Under the pieces are notes generated by a model. It was not told the origin of the DNA. It worked only from the letters and a program-made list of their open reading frames with translations, and searched no databases. Shown here piece by piece: positions 18,094 through 28,040 of a DNA stretch of 64,000 nucleotides. The stretch is taken from NCBI GenBank assembly GCA_051162045.1, contig JBISDI010000021.1, one strand, 5' to 3'. The translations under genes were made by a program, and so were the position numbers. The stretch is from Anaerozeibacter quisquiliarum (lineage in GTDB: Bacteria; Bacillota; Clostridia; Christensenellales; Aristaeellaceae). How positions within the stretch are numbered: position 1 is the stretch's first letter; every line of letters begins with the position of its first letter.

Positions 18094-18504
18094 ATGAACC
18101 GAGACGAGATCATGAACATCCTGCCCCATCGCGGGGCGATGCTGCTGCTCGACGAGGCCCTGCTCGCCGAGGACGGTACGGCGCGCGGCAGCTACCGCAT
18201 ACGCGGCGACGAGTGGTTCCTGGACGGCCACTTCCCCGGCAACCCGGTGGTGCCGGGCGTCGTAACGTGCGAGGTCATCGCGCAGGCCAGCTGCGTGCTG
18301 CTCAAGGATCAGCTGGCGGGCCGAACGGCCTACTACGCCGGAATCGACAAGGCGCGCTTCAGGCGCGTGGTTCGGCCGGGCGAGACGCTCACGGTGTCGG
18401 CCGCATTGCTGCGCTCCAAGATGAACCTGTATGTGGTCAAGGGGGAAGCTTCGGTGGACGGCGAGCTGTGCGCCTCCGGCGAGTTCTCCTTCATCATTCC
18501 GTGA
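18094..18504 (+). CDS. fabZ: 3-hydroxyacyl-ACP dehydratase FabZ
   Basis: A 136-residue hot-dog-fold dehydratase. The active-site histidine lies in FLDGHFPGNPVVPGV, followed by EVIAQAS with the catalytic glutamate. The N-terminal ILPHRGAMLLLDE matches FabZ. It sits between accB and accC, the common clostridial order. ATGAACC at 18094 follows GAGGTAGAG. Confidence 0.95.
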   Translation: MNRDEIMNILPHRGAMLLLDEALLAEDGTARGSYRIRGDEWFLDGHFPGNPVVPGVVTCEVIAQASCVLLKDQLAGRTAYYAGIDKARFRRVVRPGETLTVSAALLRSKMNLYVVKGEASVDGELCASGEFSFIIP

Positions 18505-18517
18505 AGGGGGAACAATC

Positions 18518-19849
<1,332 letters not shown>

Positions 19850-19854
19850 AACGC

Positions 19855-20724
19855 ATGCCGCCAAAAAACCTGTTTCGCTTCCGCAGGCCCGGGAATACCT
19901 TGGAGGGCGGCGACGCGCCGCGGACCGAGCCCGCGGTGCCGGGCGAACTGTACGCCTCCTGCCCCGTATGCCGCAAGATGATGCCGGCGGCGGAGCTGCG
20001 CGAGTCTGCGGACGTGTGCCCCCAATGCGGGCACCACTTCCGGCTGGGCGCGCGCGCGCGCATCGCGCTGACGGTCGATCCCGGCTCGTTTGAAGAAACA
20101 AACGCCGAGCTTAAGTCCGCCAACCCGCTGGGCTTCCCCGGCTACGAGGATAAGCTCGCCAAGGCGCGCGCGCTAAGCGGCGAGAGCGAGGGCGTTCTGA
20201 CCGGCCTTGCGAAGGTCGGGGGCCGGCGCTGCGCGCTGTTCGCGATGGACCATCTGTTCATGATGGGCTCGATGGGCACGGTGGTGGGCGAGAAGATCGC
20301 GCGGCTGTTCGAGCACGCGACCGAACGCCAACTGCCGGTCGTCGGTTTCACCGTATCGGGCGGCGCGCGCATGCAGGAGGGCATCCTGTCGCTGATGCAG
20401 ATGGCCAAGACCAGCGGCGCGGTCATGCGCCACGCGCAGGCGGGACAACTGTACATCGCGGTGCTGACCGACCCCACCACCGGCGGCGTCACCGCCAGCT
20501 TCGCCATGGAGGCCGACATCACGCTCTCCGAGCCGGGCGCGCTGATTGGCTTTGCAGGCCCCCGCGTGATCGAGCAGACGATCCGGCAGAAGCTGCCCGT
20601 GGGCTTCCAGACCGCCGAGTTTCTGCGCGAGAAGGGCTTCGTCGACGCGATCGCCGACCGCCGTCACATGAAGGAAATGCTGGGCTCGCTGCTCAGGCTG
20701 CACACAGAGGGGGATGCGCCATGA
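19855..20724 (+). CDS. accD: Acetyl-CoA carboxylase, carboxyltransferase beta subunit
   Basis: A 289-residue crotonase-fold subunit with an N-terminal zinc ribbon: CPVC at residues ~40 and CPQCG about 18 residues later. It follows with ALFAMDHLFMMGSMGTVVGEK and the TDPTTGGVTASF oxyanion segment. It works with AccA to form malonyl-CoA. It begins 5 bases after accC and overlaps accA by four bases. Confidence 0.96.
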   Translation: MPPKNLFRFRRPGNTLEGGDAPRTEPAVPGELYASCPVCRKMMPAAELRESADVCPQCGHHFRLGARARIALTVDPGSFEETNAELKSANPLGFPGYEDKLAKARALSGESEGVLTGLAKVGGRRCALFAMDHLFMMGSMGTVVGEKIARLFEHATERQLPVVGFTVSGGARMQEGILSLMQMAKTSGAVMRHAQAGQLYIAVLTDPTTGGVTASFAMEADITLSEPGALIGFAGPRVIEQTIRQKLPVGFQTAEFLREKGFVDAIADRRHMKEMLGSLLRLHTEGDAP

Positions 20725-21500
20725 AGCCATACGACCGCGTACAGCGCTCGCGCGCCAAGGAGCGGCCGACCGCGCTTTCGTACATCGCCGCCTTGATCGA
20801 CGGCTTCATCGAGTTGCACGGCGACCGGCGCTATCAGGACGATCCGGCGGTGGTCGCGGGCCTCGGCTGGCTCGGGCCGATGCCGGTCACCGTGATCGGC
20901 ATAGAAAAGGGCGGCGAGATACAGGATAAGATTCGCCGCAACTTCGGTTCCGCGCATCCCGAGGGCTACCGCAAGGCGCTGCGCCAGATGAAGCTGGCCG
21001 AGAAGTTCCGTCGGCCGGTGCTGTGCCTCGTCGACACCGCGGGCGCGTTCTGCGGCATCGGCGCGGAGGAGCGCGGCCAGGGCCAGGCGATCGCCGAGAA
21101 CCTGTGCGAGATGATGGGCCTCAAGACGCCGATCCTGTCGATCGTGATCGGCGAGGGCGGCAGCGGCGGCGCGCTGGGCCTCGCGGTGGCCGACGAGGTG
21201 TGGATGATGGAAAACGCCTACTATTCCGTGATCTCGCCCGAAGGCGCGGCCAGCATCCTGTGGAAGGACGCCGCGCGCGCGCCGCAAGCCGCCGAGCAGC
21301 TGAAGCTGACCGCCGAGGATCTCAGGGGCTTCGGCGTGATCGAGCGCATCTTGCCCGAAGAGGGCGCGTTTGAGGCGCGCGCGGCGCTGCTCAAACGCGA
21401 GATCATCGAGACATTCGAGCGCTATCGGGCGATGCCGGCGGAGGCGCTGCTCGACCGCCGCTACCACAAGTTCCGCAGGATCGGAGGGGACGCGCTATGA
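20721..21500 (+). CDS. accA: Acetyl-CoA carboxylase, carboxyltransferase alpha subunit
   Basis: A 259-residue subunit, a little shorter than the ~320-residue enterobacterial form but usual for clostridia. Motifs include FIELHGDRRYQDDP, GSAHPEGYRKALR, LVDTAGAFCGIGAEERGQG, and GEGGSGGALGLAVADE. It completes the carboxylase (accB, C, D, A all present). Its stop overlaps the start of the DegV gene. Confidence 0.96.
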   Translation: MKPYDRVQRSRAKERPTALSYIAALIDGFIELHGDRRYQDDPAVVAGLGWLGPMPVTVIGIEKGGEIQDKIRRNFGSAHPEGYRKALRQMKLAEKFRRPVLCLVDTAGAFCGIGAEERGQGQAIAENLCEMMGLKTPILSIVIGEGGSGGALGLAVADEVWMMENAYYSVISPEGAASILWKDAARAPQAAEQLKLTAEDLRGFGVIERILPEEGAFEARAALLKREIIETFERYRAMPAEALLDRRYHKFRRIGGDAL

Positions 21501-22318
21501 TCGCCATTGTGACCGACTCCACGGCCTATCTGACGCGCGAAGAGGCGGCTCAGTTGGGCGTGGTGATGGTGCCCATGAGCTACACGGTCGGCGGGGAACA
21601 GGGCGTGAGCGAGGGCTTCATCGAGGACAGCGACGACGCCGAGCGGCTGGTGGCGAGGCACATCTCAACGATGCACACCTCCCAGGCCACGCTGCCCGCG
21701 TTCATGAACGCGTTCGCCCGGCTGCGCAAGGCCGGCTACGACATCCTGTGCGTGACCATCTCTTCGCGGCTGAGCGGCACCTACGCCAACGCGGTGCTGG
21801 CCGCGCGCGAGATGGACGGCCACCATATCGCCGTGGTCGACTCGTTGTCCGTCGCCGGCGGGCTGTACCTGCTGATCCGCGAGGCGCGCGAGGTGATCCA
21901 CGCGGGCGCGCAGCTGTTCGAGACCGCGCGGCATCTGGAGGCGCTGCGCGAACGCGTGCACACCGCCTTCTCGGTCGACGACATGGAGCCGCTTCGGCGC
22001 AGCGGCCGCCTCGGCAACGTGAGGCTGTCGATCTCGACCATCCTCAACATCCGGCCGATCCTGACCGTCACCGACGGCTCGATCGTGTCCTGCGGCGTCG
22101 CGCGCGGCCGCGTCGAGCAGATGAAGAAGCTGCGCCAGTTCGTCAAGGAGGCCAAGGGCGGGCTGCTCGTCGAGCGCTTCCTCGCCGACGACGAAGCCGC
22201 CCAGCTGACCGCCCAGCTCGAATCCGCCGGCTACCGCGTTCAGCAGCGCCGCGTAGGTCCCGTCCTCGGCGCGCACCTGGGTACCGGCAGCGTGGGCGTA
22301 GGGTGGTTGGAGGGGTAG
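21497..22318 (+). CDS. DegV-family fatty-acid-binding protein
   Basis: A 273-residue protein with the DegV hallmarks: IVTDSTAYLTREEA at the N-terminus, the TSQATLPAF loop, TISSRLSGTYANA, and FSVDDMEPLRRSGRLG. DegV/FakB proteins bind fatty acids and, with FakA, feed exogenous fatty acids into phospholipids. Coupling by ATGA to accA at the end of the fatty-acid operon fits such a role, but no fakA is in the window, so specific FakB function is inference. Confidence 0.88.
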   Translation: MIAIVTDSTAYLTREEAAQLGVVMVPMSYTVGGEQGVSEGFIEDSDDAERLVARHISTMHTSQATLPAFMNAFARLRKAGYDILCVTISSRLSGTYANAVLAAREMDGHHIAVVDSLSVAGGLYLLIREAREVIHAGAQLFETARHLEALRERVHTAFSVDDMEPLRRSGRLGNVRLSISTILNIRPILTVTDGSIVSCGVARGRVEQMKKLRQFVKEAKGGLLVERFLADDEAAQLTAQLESAGYRVQQRRVGPVLGAHLGTGSVGVGWLEG

Positions 22319-22322
22319 CAAG

Positions 22323-22356
22323 AAGGGCTGCGGCGTCATGACGCCACAGCCCTTTT
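22323..22356 (+). terminator. Terminator shared by the fab operon and the convergent gene
   Basis: AAGGGCTG-CGGCGTC pairs with GACGCC-ACAGCCCTTTT. The stem is symmetrical and is flanked by A/T runs on both strands, so it probably acts in both directions. Confidence 0.85.
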
Positions 22357-22371
22357 ACCTTTTATGATTTG

Positions 22372-23214
22372 TCACCGCCCAATCCCCAGCTGCGACGCCG
22401 CTTCCTCCCAGCAGACTTCGGGGATTTCCTGGTCGCCGGGGCAGAGCTTGCGGGCGAGCGCCAGGCAGTCGGTCGGCCAGGAGCCGCCTTGGCGGATGGT
22501 CTTCATCACCGCCAGCGCCCACACGCGCGCCATGTCCATAAGGCCGCTCTCCTCGAACTGCCTGAGCTCGGCCTCCTTGTCGTAGTCCACGTTCATCAGC
22601 CGCGCGCTCCAGCGCCCGCCCAGGCAGGTCACCAGCGCGAATTGCGCCTTGGGCTGGCCGTACGTCGGCATGCCCACCGCGCCCGGGTTGACCAGCTGCC
22701 TGCCGCCCGACTCGTAGCGGAACTGGAAGTGGCTGTGCCCCGACAGGATCGTCTGCTGGGGGCACTCGCGCAGCACGCTTTCGAGCGCCTCCGTGCCCGG
22801 ATAGATCAGCACGTTGTTGCTCATCGGCGTGGCGTGGGCGATCGCCAGCGGCGGGCAATCCTTGAGAGCGATCACGTCGGTGATCGGCATGGCGCGCAGG
22901 AACTGCAAATCCTCTTCGGTCAGGTTCTGGTAGGTGTACAGCAGCGATCCGGTATTCGAGGACATCTTCCAGCCGTCGTCCGGATCGTCGTGGTGCCCCA
23001 GCAGGTAGTCCTCGCGGTTGCCGCGCAGCATCCAGGTGGGCAGCCGCCGCGCGGCGGCGCGCATCAGGTCGAGCGTGCGGCGCGGGTAGGGGCAGTCGGT
23101 CAGGTGGTCGCCCAGGAAAACATAGCCGTCGACGCCGACATGGTCGGCATAGGATAGGCAGGTCGCGAGGGCGATTTCGTTGGCGTGCATGTCGGAAAAA
23201 ACGGCTAGTCTCAT
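22372..23214 (-). CDS. Calcineurin-like metallophosphoesterase
   Basis: A 280-residue predicted phosphodiesterase. Metal motifs are FSDMHANEIAL (the usual D-x-H), FLGDHLTDCPYP (GD), LRGNRED (GN[H] with Arg for His), and LSGHSHFQF (GHxH). The domain resembles the YfcE/UPF0025-type family plus a C-terminal extension of ~60 residues. The substrate is unknown. It probably shares transcription with the upstream aminotransferase 11 bases away. Confidence 0.82.
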   Translation of the reverse strand: MRLAVFSDMHANEIALATCLSYADHVGVDGYVFLGDHLTDCPYPRRTLDLMRAAARRLPTWMLRGNREDYLLGHHDDPDDGWKMSSNTGSLLYTYQNLTEEDLQFLRAMPITDVIALKDCPPLAIAHATPMSNNVLIYPGTEALESVLRECPQQTILSGHSHFQFRYESGGRQLVNPGAVGMPTYGQPKAQFALVTCLGGRWSARLMNVDYDKEAELRQFEESGLMDMARVWALAVMKTIRQGGSWPTDCLALARKLCPGDQEIPEVCWEEAASQLGIGR

Positions 23215-23225
23215 CTGCGTTCCCC

Positions 23226-24425
23226 TTATTCGAGTCTCTTGACGAAGCGCGCGATGCGTTCAAGGCCCAATCGAATGGTCTCTTGCGCGGTGGCGTAGCT
23301 TACGCGCACGTGGTCGCGCGCGCCGAACGCGGTGCCCGGTACCACCGCCACCTTTTCCTCGGCCAGCAGAAGCTCCGCGAAATCGTCCGCGCCGGTGATC
23401 TCCCGGCCGTTCAGGCGCTTGCCGAGCAATTTCGAGATGTTCAGCATCATGTAGAACGCGCCTTCGGGCATGTGCGTGCTCAGGCCGGAGATACGGCTCA
23501 CAGCATTGTACATCAGATGCCGCCGGATGTCAAACTCCCGGCGCATGTCCTCGATCTGCTGTTCGCCGTTTGTTAACGCGACCGCCGCCGCGTACTGCGC
23601 CATCGAATTGGGCGCGCTGGTGGAGTGGCTCTGGAACGCGTCCATCGCCTTGGCGACCGCGCGCGGGGCGGCCGCGTAGCCGATGCGCCAGCCGGTCATC
23701 GCGAACGCCTTCGACACGCCGTTGACCACGATGCTTTGCCGCTTGATCGCCTCGCCCAACGACGCGATCGAGACATGCTCCTGCCCGCCGTAGATCAGCT
23801 TCTCGTAAATTTCATCCGAGATCACGTAGAAGCCCTTTTCGACCGCCAGCTCGGCGATGCCTGAAAGCAGCGCGCGCGGCCAGACGCAGCCGTTGGGGTT
23901 GTTCGGGGAGTTCAGAATCAGCGCCTTGGTGCGCTCGGTGACATAGGGGCGCAACTGCGCGGCGGTGACCACGAAGCCGTCCTTCTCCTCGCCCGGCACC
24001 GGGACCCCTGTGCCGCCGGCCATGTGAACCATCTCGGGGTAGCTTACCCAACAGGGTGCGGGCAGCAGCACCTCGTCGCCCGGATTCACGAGGGCCGACA
24101 GCGCGTTGAACAGCGACTGCTTCGCGCCGTTCGAGACCACGATATCCGCCGGGTCATAGGTAAGGCCGTTGTCGCGCATAAGCTTCTCGCAGATCTCCTT
24201 GCGCAGCGTAAGTGTGCCCGCCGACGCGGTGTAGCGCGTCACGCCCCGGTTGAGCGCGTCCTTGGCGGCGTCGCGGATGTACTCGGGGGTGTCGAAATCA
24301 GGCTCGCCCGCGCCGAAGCTGATTACGTCCTCGCCCGCGGCGATCATGGCCTTGGCCTTGGCGTCGATGACCAGCGTGGCGGAGGGCGCGATGCGCAGGC
24401 ATCGCTCGGATAGCGTCAGAGGCAT
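23226..24425 (-). CDS. PLP-dependent aminotransferase, class I (aspartate aminotransferase-like)
   Basis: A 399-residue fold-type I aminotransferase of the Ib subgroup. The PLP lysine is in NGVSKAFAMTGWRIGY; the substrate-binding SPNNPNG and the VVSNGAKQSLF loop agree with aspartate/prephenate-type enzymes. The C-terminal arginine is in DHVRVSYA. The ATG at 24425 is preferred over 24449 because AAAGGGGAG lies between the two at the right distance. The in-frame extension upstream to 25196 is non-coding shadow of alaS. Confidence 0.9.
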   Translation of the reverse strand: MPLTLSERCLRIAPSATLVIDAKAKAMIAAGEDVISFGAGEPDFDTPEYIRDAAKDALNRGVTRYTASAGTLTLRKEICEKLMRDNGLTYDPADIVVSNGAKQSLFNALSALVNPGDEVLLPAPCWVSYPEMVHMAGGTGVPVPGEEKDGFVVTAAQLRPYVTERTKALILNSPNNPNGCVWPRALLSGIAELAVEKGFYVISDEIYEKLIYGGQEHVSIASLGEAIKRQSIVVNGVSKAFAMTGWRIGYAAAPRAVAKAMDAFQSHSTSAPNSMAQYAAAVALTNGEQQIEDMRREFDIRRHLMYNAVSRISGLSTHMPEGAFYMMLNISKLLGKRLNGREITGADDFAELLLAEEKVAVVPGTAFGARDHVRVSYATAQETIRLGLERIARFVKRLE

Positions 24426-24615
24426 ATGGTTGTTCTCCCCTTTAAACATCGTTACCTGCGCCGTTTTGCAGCGTGGGATAAAGCATTCTATGAAAAACCG
24501 CGATATCCTGCCATGGTTACCGGGTTTTAACGCAAGAAATGAATTTTTAACCCTTCGGTTCCTGCATTTCGATTTTTGCCGACGCGACGGGGCACATCGC
24601 TGGGACAAACTTAAT

Positions 24616-24645
24616 TTGACAGAGCTCGCGGTGGGTGGGTATAAT
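24616..24645 (+). promoter_or_regulatory. Promoter of alaS
   Basis: TTGACA (24616-24621) and TATAAT (24640-24645) are both perfect, with an 18-base spacer. No other clear feature was found in the 309-base gap 24426-24734, apart from the leader hairpin below. Confidence 0.8.
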
Positions 24646-24660
24646 CGGAAGCGAATTGCA

Positions 24661-24717
24661 AGACGCGAAAACGCGCCTTCTGTCCTTGCATGAGGCGGGG
24701 CGGGGCGTCTATTTTTT
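24661..24717 (+). terminator. Possible attenuator in the alaS leader
   Basis: AGACGC pairs with GCGTCT around a GC-rich loop in which GCGCCT and AGGCG can also pair. ATTTTTT follows directly, ahead of the ribosome site GAAGGGGGC. It lies between promoter and gene, so it could attenuate transcription. No T-box consensus is present. Confidence 0.4.
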
Positions 24718-24734
24718 GAAGGGGGCAACCGACC

Positions 24735-26522
24735 ATGAACATCCGTAGCAGTAAAGAGCTGCGCAGTCTGTTTCTGAAATTCTTCGAGGAGAAGGGGCAC
24801 GCCGTGATCCCCAGCGCCTCGGTGATCCCCGAGAACGACCCGACCGTGCTGTTCACTACCGCGGGCATGCATCCGCTGGTGCCCTACCTGCTGGGCGCGA
24901 AGCACCCGATGGGCACGCGCCTGACCGACGTGCAAAAGTGCATCCGCACCGGCGACATCGACGAGGTGGGCGACGAGAGCCACTGCACCTTCTTCGAAAT
25001 GCTGGGCAACTGGTCGCTCGGCGACTACTTCAAAAAAGAGGCGATCGAGTGGAGCTGGGAGTTTTTGACCAGCCCCGACTGGCTGGGGCTCGATCAGGAC
25101 CGGCTGGCGTTCTCGGTGTTCGCGGGAGACGCGGACGCGCCGCGCGACGACGAGGCGGCCGACCTCTGGCGCTCGGTCGGCGTCCGCGACGACCACATCT
25201 TTTTCCTGCCCAAGAAGAACAACTGGTGGGGCCCCGCCGGCACGACCGGCCCCTGCGGCCCCGACACAGAGATGTTCGTGATTACGGATAAAGCCCCCTG
25301 CGGGCCCGACTGCTCGCCGGCCTGCGACTGCGGGCGGTACCTCGAGATCTGGAACGACGTGTTCATGCAGTACAACAAGCAGGCCGACGGCAGCTTCCCG
25401 CCGCTCGAGCAGAAGAACGTCGATACCGGCATGGGCCTCGAGCGTACGATCGGCGTGCTGATGGGCGTGAAATCGGTGTACGAGACCGATTTGTTCTCGG
25501 ACATCGTCTCAAAGATCGCGGAGCTGTCGGGCAAATCATACGGCGCGAGCGAGGAAATCACCCGCTCGATGCGCATCGTCGCCGACCACCTGCGCACGGC
25601 CACGATCATTCTGGGCGACGATCGCGGCGTGACCCCGTCCAATGTCGATCAGGGCTATGTACTGCGCCGGCTGATCCGCCGCGCGGTGCGCCACGGCATG
25701 ACGATCGGCCTGCCCGAGGGCGCGTGCGCGCAGATCGCGCTGGTCGTCATCCGCCAGTACCAGGACGTATACCCCGAACTCCAGCGCCACGAGGCGCACA
25801 TCGTCGAGCAACTGAACCTCGAGGAGGAGCGCTTCCAGCGCACGCTCAAGCAGGGCCTGCGCGAGTTTGAGAAGGCGGTTGCGCGGCTTACGGGCTCTGT
25901 GATCGACGGCGCAAGCGCGTTCAAGCTGTACGACACCTACGGCTTCCCGATCGAGATCACCAAGGAGTTGGCCGCCGAGCGCGCGCTTACCGTGGACGAG
26001 GAAGGTTTCGCCGAGCGCTTCAAGCAGCACCAAGCGCTGTCGCAGGCGGGCGCGGAGCAGCGCTTCAAGGGCGGCCTGGCCGATTCCACCGAGGAAACCG
26101 CCAAGCTGCACACCGCGACGCACCTGCTGCAGGCGGCGCTGCGTGCGGTGCTGGGCGACGAGGTCAAGCAAAAGGGCTCCAACATCACCGCCGAGCGGCT
26201 GCGGTTCGACTTCTCATTCTCGCGCAAGATGACCGACGAGGAGAAGAAGGAGGTCGAGCGGCTGGTCAATGATTACATCGAGGCGAATGCGCCGGTGACC
26301 GTCGAGGAGATGACCGTCGAGGAGGCCAAGGCGCAGGGCGCGATCGGCCTGTTCGAGAGCCGCTACGGCGAGCGCGTCAAGGTGTACTCGATGGGCGCGT
26401 TCTCGAAGGAGATTTGCGGCGGCCCTCACGCCGCCAACACCGGCGACCTTAAGCGGTTCAAGCTGCAAAAAGAGGAGTCGTCCTCGGCGGGCGTGCGGCG
26501 GATCAAGGGCGTGATCGGGTAG
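24735..26522 (+). CDS. alaS: Alanyl-tRNA synthetase, short form without C-terminal domain
   Basis: A 595-residue class II synthetase that charges tRNA-Ala. The catalytic core carries TTAGMHPLVPYL, FFEMLGNWSLGDYFK and motif 3 GMGLERT. The tRNA-recognition helices follow to ~residue 440, and the editing domain shows HTATHLLQ (HxxxH) and ICGGPHAANTGDL. The protein ends right after the editing domain. Standard bacterial AlaRS is about 870 residues and adds DHHA1/C-Ala, which is missing here, with a natural stop and no frameshift remnant downstream. A cysteine-rich loop (CGPDCSPACDCG) interrupts the core. Whether a full-length AlaRS exists elsewhere is not visible. Confidence 0.9.
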   Translation: MNIRSSKELRSLFLKFFEEKGHAVIPSASVIPENDPTVLFTTAGMHPLVPYLLGAKHPMGTRLTDVQKCIRTGDIDEVGDESHCTFFEMLGNWSLGDYFKKEAIEWSWEFLTSPDWLGLDQDRLAFSVFAGDADAPRDDEAADLWRSVGVRDDHIFFLPKKNNWWGPAGTTGPCGPDTEMFVITDKAPCGPDCSPACDCGRYLEIWNDVFMQYNKQADGSFPPLEQKNVDTGMGLERTIGVLMGVKSVYETDLFSDIVSKIAELSGKSYGASEEITRSMRIVADHLRTATIILGDDRGVTPSNVDQGYVLRRLIRRAVRHGMTIGLPEGACAQIALVVIRQYQDVYPELQRHEAHIVEQLNLEEERFQRTLKQGLREFEKAVARLTGSVIDGASAFKLYDTYGFPIEITKELAAERALTVDEEGFAERFKQHQALSQAGAEQRFKGGLADSTEETAKLHTATHLLQAALRAVLGDEVKQKGSNITAERLRFDFSFSRKMTDEEKKEVERLVNDYIEANAPVTVEEMTVEEAKAQGAIGLFESRYGERVKVYSMGAFSKEICGGPHAANTGDLKRFKLQKEESSSAGVRRIKGVIG

Positions 26523-26532
26523 ACCGCGAACC

Positions 26533-26562
26533 CCTCATTTCCCTCCGCTGAGGGGAATGGGA
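26533..26562. repeat. Fragment of family A palindromic repeat between alaS and egsA
   Basis: CATTTCCCTCCGCTGAGGGGAATGG has the ATTCCCCTCC / GGAGGGGAAT end symmetry of the family A repeats, with no interior. Confidence 0.4.
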
Positions 26563-26585
26563 AGAGACGTCAAGGAGGCAGGCAG

Positions 26586-27938
26586 ATGACAGAGTTCTCA
26601 AAATTGTCCATCGAGGATATGCTCGACCCCAAGGGTTTTGAATGCGCGTGCGGACATCGCCACGCGTCGGAACTGCGCGTCTTCCATTCGGGCGCGGGTG
26701 CGATCAAGAAGCTCCCCGAGACGCTTGCGGCGCTGGGCGCGGTGCATCCGTTCGTGGTGTGCGACCGTAACACCCATCGCGCGGCGGGCGAGCGGGTGGA
26801 AGCGCTGCTGAGGGCCGCGAACATCCCGTACAAGCTGTTTATCATCCCGCGCGAGGCGGTCGAGCCCGACGAATGGGCGGTCGGCGCGATTACGATGGCG
26901 CTGGACCCCGCGTGCGACCTGGTGCTGGCGGTGGGCTCGGGCGTTATTAACGACCTGTGCAAGGTGGTGGCCTTCGCGGCCGGCAAGCCGCAAGCGGTGG
27001 TGGCCACCGCGCCGTCGATGGACGGTTACGCCTCATCCTCGTCGTCGATGCACGTGAACGAGGTCAAGACCACGGTGTACAACGCCTGCCCGGCCGCGAT
27101 CATCGCCGACACCGACATCCTGGCGGAGGCGCCCATGCGCATGCTGTGGGCGGGGTTTGGCGACATGATCGCCAAGTACGTGTCGCTGTGCGAGTGGCGC
27201 ATCTCGAACCTGGTCACGGGCGAGTATTACTGCGAGGAGGTCGCGCGGCTGGTGCGGCGCTCGGTCAAGAGCATCGTCGACAATGCCGATAAGATCACGA
27301 GCCGCGACCCGCAGGTCGTACAGGCGATTACCGAGGGACTGGTGCTGTCGGGCGTGGCGATGTCGTTCGCGGGCACATCGCGCCCGGCGTCGGGGCTCGA
27401 GCATTACTTCTCCCATCTGTGGGAGATGATGGCCATGGAGCGGCATGAGCACGCCGACCTGCACGGCATCCAGGTGGGCGTGGGCACGCTGGTCACATTG
27501 AAGCTGTACGACTGGATCAGGACCATCGTGCCCGACCGCGAGCGGGGTATGGCCGCCATGGCCGCGTTCGACGAGGCCGCGTGGGCGGACATGGTCCGGC
27601 GCGTGTTCGGCACGATCGCGCCGCAAATCCTGGAGATCGAGGAAAAGACGCGCAAGAACGACCCGGCCAGGCACGCGGCGCGATTGGATAAGATCGTCGA
27701 TCACTGGGACCGGATCCTCGGCTTTATCGAGGATGAGCTGCCCGATACCGCCCACATCGCCGACTTGATGCGCGGCATGGGCGCGCCGATGACGCCCGCC
27801 GCGCTCGGCATCAGCGATCAAGATGCCAAAAACGCCTACACCGGTGCGCGCGAGATTCGCGACAAATACCTGTGCTGCAGCATGCTCTGGGATCTCGGCC
27901 TGGCGGAAGAGGCCAGGGCGAGGGTGAGTGCAGAGTAA
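26586..27938 (+). CDS. egsA: sn-glycerol-1-phosphate dehydrogenase (EgsA/AraM type)
   Basis: A 450-residue member of the iron-containing alcohol dehydrogenase superfamily, which reduces dihydroxyacetone phosphate to glycerol-1-phosphate. The NAD loop is AVGSGVINDLCK, the substrate loop PSMDGYASSSSSM, and metal ligands occur in GFGDMIAKY, SGLEHYFSHLWEM and HGIQVGVGTLV. In Bacillus, AraM gives G1P for heptaprenylglyceryl phosphate, an archaeal-type ether lipid; the product here is unknown. AAGGAGG precedes ATG 26586. It lies 63 bases after alaS and ends before a strong terminator. Confidence 0.9.
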   Translation: MTEFSKLSIEDMLDPKGFECACGHRHASELRVFHSGAGAIKKLPETLAALGAVHPFVVCDRNTHRAAGERVEALLRAANIPYKLFIIPREAVEPDEWAVGAITMALDPACDLVLAVGSGVINDLCKVVAFAAGKPQAVVATAPSMDGYASSSSSMHVNEVKTTVYNACPAAIIADTDILAEAPMRMLWAGFGDMIAKYVSLCEWRISNLVTGEYYCEEVARLVRRSVKSIVDNADKITSRDPQVVQAITEGLVLSGVAMSFAGTSRPASGLEHYFSHLWEMMAMERHEHADLHGIQVGVGTLVTLKLYDWIRTIVPDRERGMAAMAAFDEAAWADMVRRVFGTIAPQILEIEEKTRKNDPARHAARLDKIVDHWDRILGFIEDELPDTAHIADLMRGMGAPMTPAALGISDQDAKNAYTGAREIRDKYLCCSMLWDLGLAEEARARVSAE

Positions 27939-27969
27939 ACGCCATCTCCCGCGTGAGCGGTCATAACAC

Positions 27970-28000
27970 AAGGTGCCGCCCGGCGGGCGGCACCTTGTTG
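27970..28000 (+). terminator. Terminator after egsA
   Basis: AAGGTGCCGCC-CGGC-GGGCGGCACCTT is a near-perfect 11-base-pair stem followed by GTTGTT. It also lies just beyond the stop of convergent gcvPB. Confidence 0.8.
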
Positions 28001-28040
28001 TTCGGGACTTGTCCGTCCCGGCTTCGTAAAACCTCGTTCT

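Noticed and set aside
24646..24734. T-box upstream of alaS
   Set aside because: The leader is under 100 bases and lacks the GGGTGGNACCGC core.
24426..25196. N-terminal extension of the minus-strand aminotransferase to 656 codons
   Set aside because: The extra part lies antisense to alaS, contains no conserved sequence, and a good ribosome site precedes ATG 24425.
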